Shown here: positions 5,715-8,537 of the stretch, piece after piece
Layout of the letters: each line of letters opens with the position of its first letter
Position numbering within the stretch: position 1 is the stretch's first letter
Assembly: GCA_964540005.1 (NCBI GenBank)
Contig: CAZILN010000218.1
Location: forward strand, 1-8,537
Direction: 5' to 3'
DNA from: CAZILN01 sp964540005
GTDB lineage: Bacteria > Bacteroidota > Bacteroidia > Bacteroidales > SM23-62
Length of the DNA stretch: 8,537 nucleotides
Notes under the pieces: model-generated
Told to the model about the DNA's origin: nothing
The model's database searches: none
Seen by the model: the letters and a program-made list of their open reading frames with translations, nothing else
Translations under genes and position numbers: made by a program

Positions 5715-5889
5715 ACGAAATGTACTTAAAAAAGCTGATGGGATGATAATATTTCGGGACAAATCAGTTGGCCTTAATTAACAGGAATAATTATTCACAT
5801 ACGATTGTTAGGTTTATGCGCTTGGTGAAAAAAGTAATCTAAACAAAATAATACTTTTTAAGTTTCATATAATTAACTCAAGTTGCTAT

Positions 5890-6282
5890 TTATACTAAAG
5901 TTCTTGAAATGGCATATCCAAAAATAAATATCACCACTTTTAGGAGAAATCCATATTCCGTTACAGCGTGGATCTTCTTAGGCAGGAAGTTGGATATCTC
6001 ACTGAATGTAGTTTCAATTCTTTTTCTCATTGTAGTTATAATGTAATCGATATATGGCTCATGTTGCCTTTTTAATCTGGATGTCCTTTGTGCGAGCAGT
6101 TCAATGCCTTCGGCATCCTTTAGCATATCCTCGATTACGTAATTCGTATATGCGGCATCAGCATAAACCTTACTTCCAGGAGGAAGTAGAAATGGCATTT
6201 GCTTTAAAGCATTTGAATCATGGGACCTGCCTGGCAAGAAGGTATATTCTACAGGGATTCCATCTGCAGTACAGAGAACATT
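5890..6282 (-). pseudogene. DDE transposase, 5'-truncated (IS982/DDE_Tnp_1_3-like)
   Basis: About 130 C-terminal residues of a DDE transposase survive: TADGIPVEYTFLPGRSHDSN, LPPGSKVYADAAYTNYVIED with the second catalytic Asp (YAD), RKRIETTFSEISN with the catalytic Glu, and PKKIHAVTEYGFLLKVVIF before the TAA at 5890. An ATG-initiated frame reaches 6468, but everything upstream of about 6280 is an out-of-frame reading of the propeller gene, so the real homology begins at the junction. The first catalytic Asp and the N-terminal DNA-binding part are missing, which makes it inactive. It is a different lineage from the IS982 remnant at 4714-5078, although I think both belong to the same broad family. 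Exact family naming is moderately sure. Confidence 0.8.
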
Positions 6283-7099
6283 CAGTAAAATGGATAATAG
6301 AATGCCCGTCATATTTGAAGACCCCTTCGTTTCCTGTCCCAAACCACAGGTTTCCGTGGCTGTCCTCCAGGATTGATCTGACAAAGTTATACCTGATACC
6401 TGCATCTGATGTATAATGGGTAAATGTGTTCCCATCATACCTGCATACACCTCCACCAATTGATCCAATCCATAGATTACCGCGGCTGTCCTGCATCATT
6501 ACAATCACGTGTGAAGAAATCAATCCCTGGTTTATCCCAAGATTTCTCAGGTTAGTGATGGCGTTTTCCTTCATCCGTGGCGGCAAAGCCTCAACAGGCT
6601 GTGGTTGATTGAAGTCCACAACTTTCCCGGTTACAGGGACCGGCACTCCTGTTGGTATTGTATCTCCAAGGGAGTTGACCAGTACAGCAGAAGAAGTATC
6701 CTTTCCGGGAATAACAATCCGCAGGCTGTCCTTTATTACAGGAATTACTGCAGGTTCAATATATTCTTCAGCGGTGTCGGATAGCGGAATCTGCATAAAA
6801 TCTTTTCCGACTTTCCCTACCCAGGCCCGGGCAACAACCGCAGAATCTATAACCTTACCACTTATTGGCAAAGGCACTCCTGTGATCAGGGTGTCTCCAT
6901 TTGACTTAAAAACCGGTTGAATGCTATCCCCTTTGGCTGGATTGATGATGTAGCCTTCTGTGGTGTTTAATTTAACCGTTAAAGGAGGGGGATACAGTGG
7001 CGGCATTTCATCAATTATGTCCTGTTTATGATTGGTACATGAAACGAGCAGTAATGCCAGGGTCAGGTATGTAAGATTTCTTTTCAGATGAAAGTGCAA
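6281..7099 (-). pseudogene. Propeller-repeat lipoprotein (sensor N-terminal part), 3'-truncated
   Basis: The product begins with a lipoprotein signal (hydrophobic residues 9-19, lipobox L18-V-S-C21), followed by a Pro-rich linker. A region with an internally repeated motif comes next, GDTLITGVPLPISGKVID (about 69-86) and GDTIPTGVPVPVTGKVVD (about 145-162). Two regulator-propeller (Reg_prop) blades follow: MMQDSRGNLWIGSIGGGVCRYDG and SILEDSHGNLWFGTGNEGVFKYDG, ending in HFTE at residue 273. Full family members carry many blades and often a Y_Y_Y domain, histidine kinase or regulator. Here homology stops at about 6281 and the frame runs on into an out-of-frame transposase for 20 residues. The first codon after the upstream TGA is TTG (7099); CTG at 7087 stands where an ATG (MKRNL) would be expected. 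The gene is almost certainly a non-functional remnant of a surface sensor. Confidence 0.82.
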
Positions 7100-7271
7100 T
7101 CAATTACACTCAAGTTATGAAAAATTTGATTTGTTATAATGAAGATTTTGAAAAATAAAATATAAATTCATCCTGTACCCTGACTAAAATTATTAAGTAT
7201 TATGTAGAACAATGTAAATCATTTTTTTAAAATATCTTTATCTTTAAAATACTATTCAACTTGTTTAAAGA

Positions 7272-7943
7272 ATGAAACGAAAATTTCATTTACTCCTGTT
7301 TTTACTACCGCTGCAGCTGAATGCCCAGCAATCACAAAGTTCGGCATACAGGCTTCTCATGGATGTAAGTATCCTGGCAACAAGAAATGCTGCCGGTGGT
7401 TTGAGTTACGATGATATTGACGGGAGCCCCCATTATCCTGATGTTTTCGTACAGAGTACTGTTTATCTAAAAGATGATAATTCTGCCACCCTGCCATTAC
7501 GGTATGACCTGTTCCAGGATGAGATAGAATTCATGCGGGATGGAAAAATTCTTTGGCTGATCAAGAGGAACGTATTATACATCAAGTATGGAGAGGAGAT
7601 GCTAATTAATGAACCATCCTCTTCTGAACCAGGAAAATCATCATATTTCTTTGCTCAGGGATCAGGTAAATATGCACTTTATCACCGGAAAAAAGTTAGC
7701 TACTATCCTAAAGTCCCACCCAAGGCATATGCCGAGGCTATTCCTGACAGGTTTGAACAGGACCGGGATGTGTATTATCTGAAAGAGGAAAACAAACCGG
7801 TACAGGAGATTAAAAGCAAAAAGAACCTGTCAGCAATATTGGCAGAGAATGAACCTGCACTCAAGTTTATACAAAGATCAAAAATAAAAGTAACCAGACC
7901 GGAAGATCTTTTAAAATTGGTGGAATTCCTGAATAATCAATAA
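7272..7943 (+). CDS. Secreted protein of unknown function, Bacteroidota-type
   Basis: The 223-residue product has a textbook Sec signal peptide (MKRKFHLLLFLLPLQLNA, cleavage before QQSQ) and no lipobox. The mature protein has a strand-rich first part with SVYL-type segments, including YDLFQDEIEFMRDGKILWL and RNVLYIKYGEEMLI. This is followed by a lysine-rich C-terminal helical tail (NLSAILAENEPALKFIQRS, then PEDLLKLVEFLNN). I recognise this overall plan, a barrel-like body and a tail ending in a KLVEF-type helix, from small hypothetical Bacteroidota secreted proteins, but cannot name a family or function. Overlapping TATCTTTA boxes (7233-7240 and 7239-7246), one mismatch from the -7 consensus, lie 25 nt upstream of the ATG. 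It is divergent from the propeller remnant with 172 bases between. It looks intact. Confidence 0.75.
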   Translation: MKRKFHLLLFLLPLQLNAQQSQSSAYRLLMDVSILATRNAAGGLSYDDIDGSPHYPDVFVQSTVYLKDDNSATLPLRYDLFQDEIEFMRDGKILWLIKRNVLYIKYGEEMLINEPSSSEPGKSSYFFAQGSGKYALYHRKKVSYYPKVPPKAYAEAIPDRFEQDRDVYYLKEENKPVQEIKSKKNLSAILAENEPALKFIQRSKIKVTRPEDLLKLVEFLNNQ

Positions 7944-8021
7944 TCCCATCCGACGAATATCATTTATCCACTTTATTAAGCAGGTCTTCCGATCGTTTCT
8001 ATTTAACCACAAAACTTCGGG

Positions 8022-8132
8022 TTATCTCTTTTGATCCTTCCTGATTGCCTGGGCTGAGGCCTGCAGTGAAAACAGAATGAGGGACAAAAACAGACCTGTT
8101 AAATTAATAGAATAGATTTTCATTCGTACCAT
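8022..8132 (-). CDS. Small ORF encoding a signal peptide, probable remnant or frameshifted gene
   Basis: An ATG at 8132 opens a 36-codon frame (MVRMKIYSINLTGLFL, then SLILFSLQASAQAIRKDQKR and TAA). It is a complete Sec signal peptide with an ASAQ cleavage site, followed by only about eight residues. The translation signal is the strongest in the window, AGGAGGA 4 nt before the ATG. Shifting frame just after the signal peptide gives GNQEGSKEITRSFVVK ending at TAG (7999-8001), which looks like a plausible secreted-protein C terminus. The locus is therefore more likely a gene that lost its middle, or was frameshifted, than a real microprotein. It lies 55 bases downstream of the T9SS gene on the same strand, so co-transcription is possible. 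A genuine small secreted peptide cannot be ruled out. Confidence 0.5.
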   Translation of the reverse strand: MVRMKIYSINLTGLFLSLILFSLQASAQAIRKDQKR

Positions 8133-8136
8133 GTTC

Positions 8137-8143
8137 TCCTCCT
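8137..8143 (-). promoter_or_regulatory. Strong Shine-Dalgarno AGGAGGA
   Basis: AGGAGGA on the minus strand lies 4 nt before the ATG at 8132. It fixes the start of the small signal-peptide ORF. It is unusual here, since most starts in this window have weak or no Shine-Dalgarno sequence. Confidence 0.6.
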
Positions 8144-8187
8144 GATATCTTAAGTAAATACTTTAGCACATTAGGAGCCTTAAGCAA

Positions 8188-8537
8188 TCATTGCCTCATC
8201 AGCATGAGTCTTGTAGCTCTTTCCGTTTTATCTATGCAAATCTGCGCAATATATAACCCTTCCTGCAGATCATTGCCTATTTCATCTTTCGCCTGCCACT
8301 CAACTGTGTATTCTCCCTGTTCCTTAAACTCATCTACCAGGGTGGATAATTTTCTACCCAGTAAATCATAAATTTCAATTTTCACATTGCTTGTCTTCCT
8401 GAGGCTGTATGAAATATTGGTGGACTGATGAAAGGGATTCGGATAATTACTGAAATGCTTATCATCCGGGATTTGATTCAATGTCTCATTTTTGGTTGCA
8501 ACAGTATCAGAATAATCAGAATAAATTGTGAAGGCAT
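8188..8537 (-). CDS. C-terminal end of a type IX secretion (T9SS) exported protein, partial
   Basis: The frame is open from the right edge of the window to the TGA at 8188-8190, so the gene begins outside; the TTG at 8481 is only an internal codon. The last approximately 85 residues are a T9SS type A sorting domain: the entry motif YPNPF, then TNISYSL, VKIEIYDLLGRKLSTL, GEYTVEW, and the closing DLQEGLYIAQI with a basic end (TERATRLMLMRQ). Such domains direct proteins through the outer membrane via the type IX system of Bacteroidota and are cleaved or anchored at the surface. Residues before it (TIYSDYSDTVATKNETLNQ) look like a linker, so the passenger's function is unknown. This entry is the best taxonomic marker in the window. 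Confidence 0.9.
   Translation of the reverse strand, partial: AFTIYSDYSDTVATKNETLNQIPDDKHFSNYPNPFHQSTNISYSLRKTSNVKIEIYDLLGRKLSTLVDEFKEQGEYTVEWQAKDEIGNDLQEGLYIAQICIDKTERATRLMLMRQ

Noticed and set aside
5715..5889. Possible terminator or small gene after the orphan secreted protein
   Set aside because: Only a weak 5-bp CTGAT/ATCAG pairing with a long loop, and no open frame of note.
6426..6920. Plus-strand reading frames opposite the propeller gene
   Set aside because: They are antisense readings of the lipoprotein remnant, with no signal peptide, domain or ribosome-binding site.

Overview
The window looks like a chromosomal accessory region of a member of the Bacteroidota. The evidence is a C-terminal type IX secretion sorting domain at the right edge, a lipoprotein with two-component-regulator-type propeller repeats, perfect TAnnTTTG -7 boxes ahead of two operons, A-rich leaders with mostly weak Shine-Dalgarno sequences, and several Sec signal peptides ending in AQ or SQ. 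The genus cannot be told. The left 2.1 kb looks richer in G+C than the AT-rich middle, which fits resident metabolic genes followed by acquired sequence.

Layout. Positions 1-818 (+) hold the 3' part of a TIM-barrel, oxidoreductase-like protein. It converges on an acetyl-xylan-esterase-like lipoprotein (888-2126, -). Next comes a mobile zone: a hairpin resembling an IS605/IS1341 end (2320-2352) and an IS200/IS605-type Y1 transposase with an abnormal N terminus (2367-2822, +). From 2996 to 4661 there are two minus-strand gene pairs of toxin-antitoxin type: DUF4160-DUF2442, and MNT nucleotidyltransferase-HEPN. Each pair has a TATCTTTG box exactly 16 nt before its first start codon. Each is followed downstream by a copy of a 44-nt direct repeat (38/44 identical) that resembles a decayed tRNA-Met 3' half. 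A nested inverted repeat (3751-3818) lies between the pairs.

The right half is scarred by insertion sequences. It holds an IS982 transposase remnant with an internal deletion (4714-5078, -), an orphan secreted protein (5184-5714, +), a 5'-truncated DDE transposase (5890-6282, -) joined at about 6280 to a 3'-truncated propeller lipoprotein gene (to 7099, -), another orphan secreted protein (7272-7943, +), a 36-residue signal-peptide ORF with a strong Shine-Dalgarno sequence (8022-8132, -), and the C-terminal end of a T9SS-exported protein (8188-8537, -).

How the parts fit: the window reads as a spot where small selfish or defensive modules and insertion sequences accumulated and eroded a set of cell-surface genes. 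The most interesting structure is the cassette-like pattern of box, two-gene pair and 3' repeat seen twice in tandem. It may reflect repeated insertion at a tRNA-derived site.
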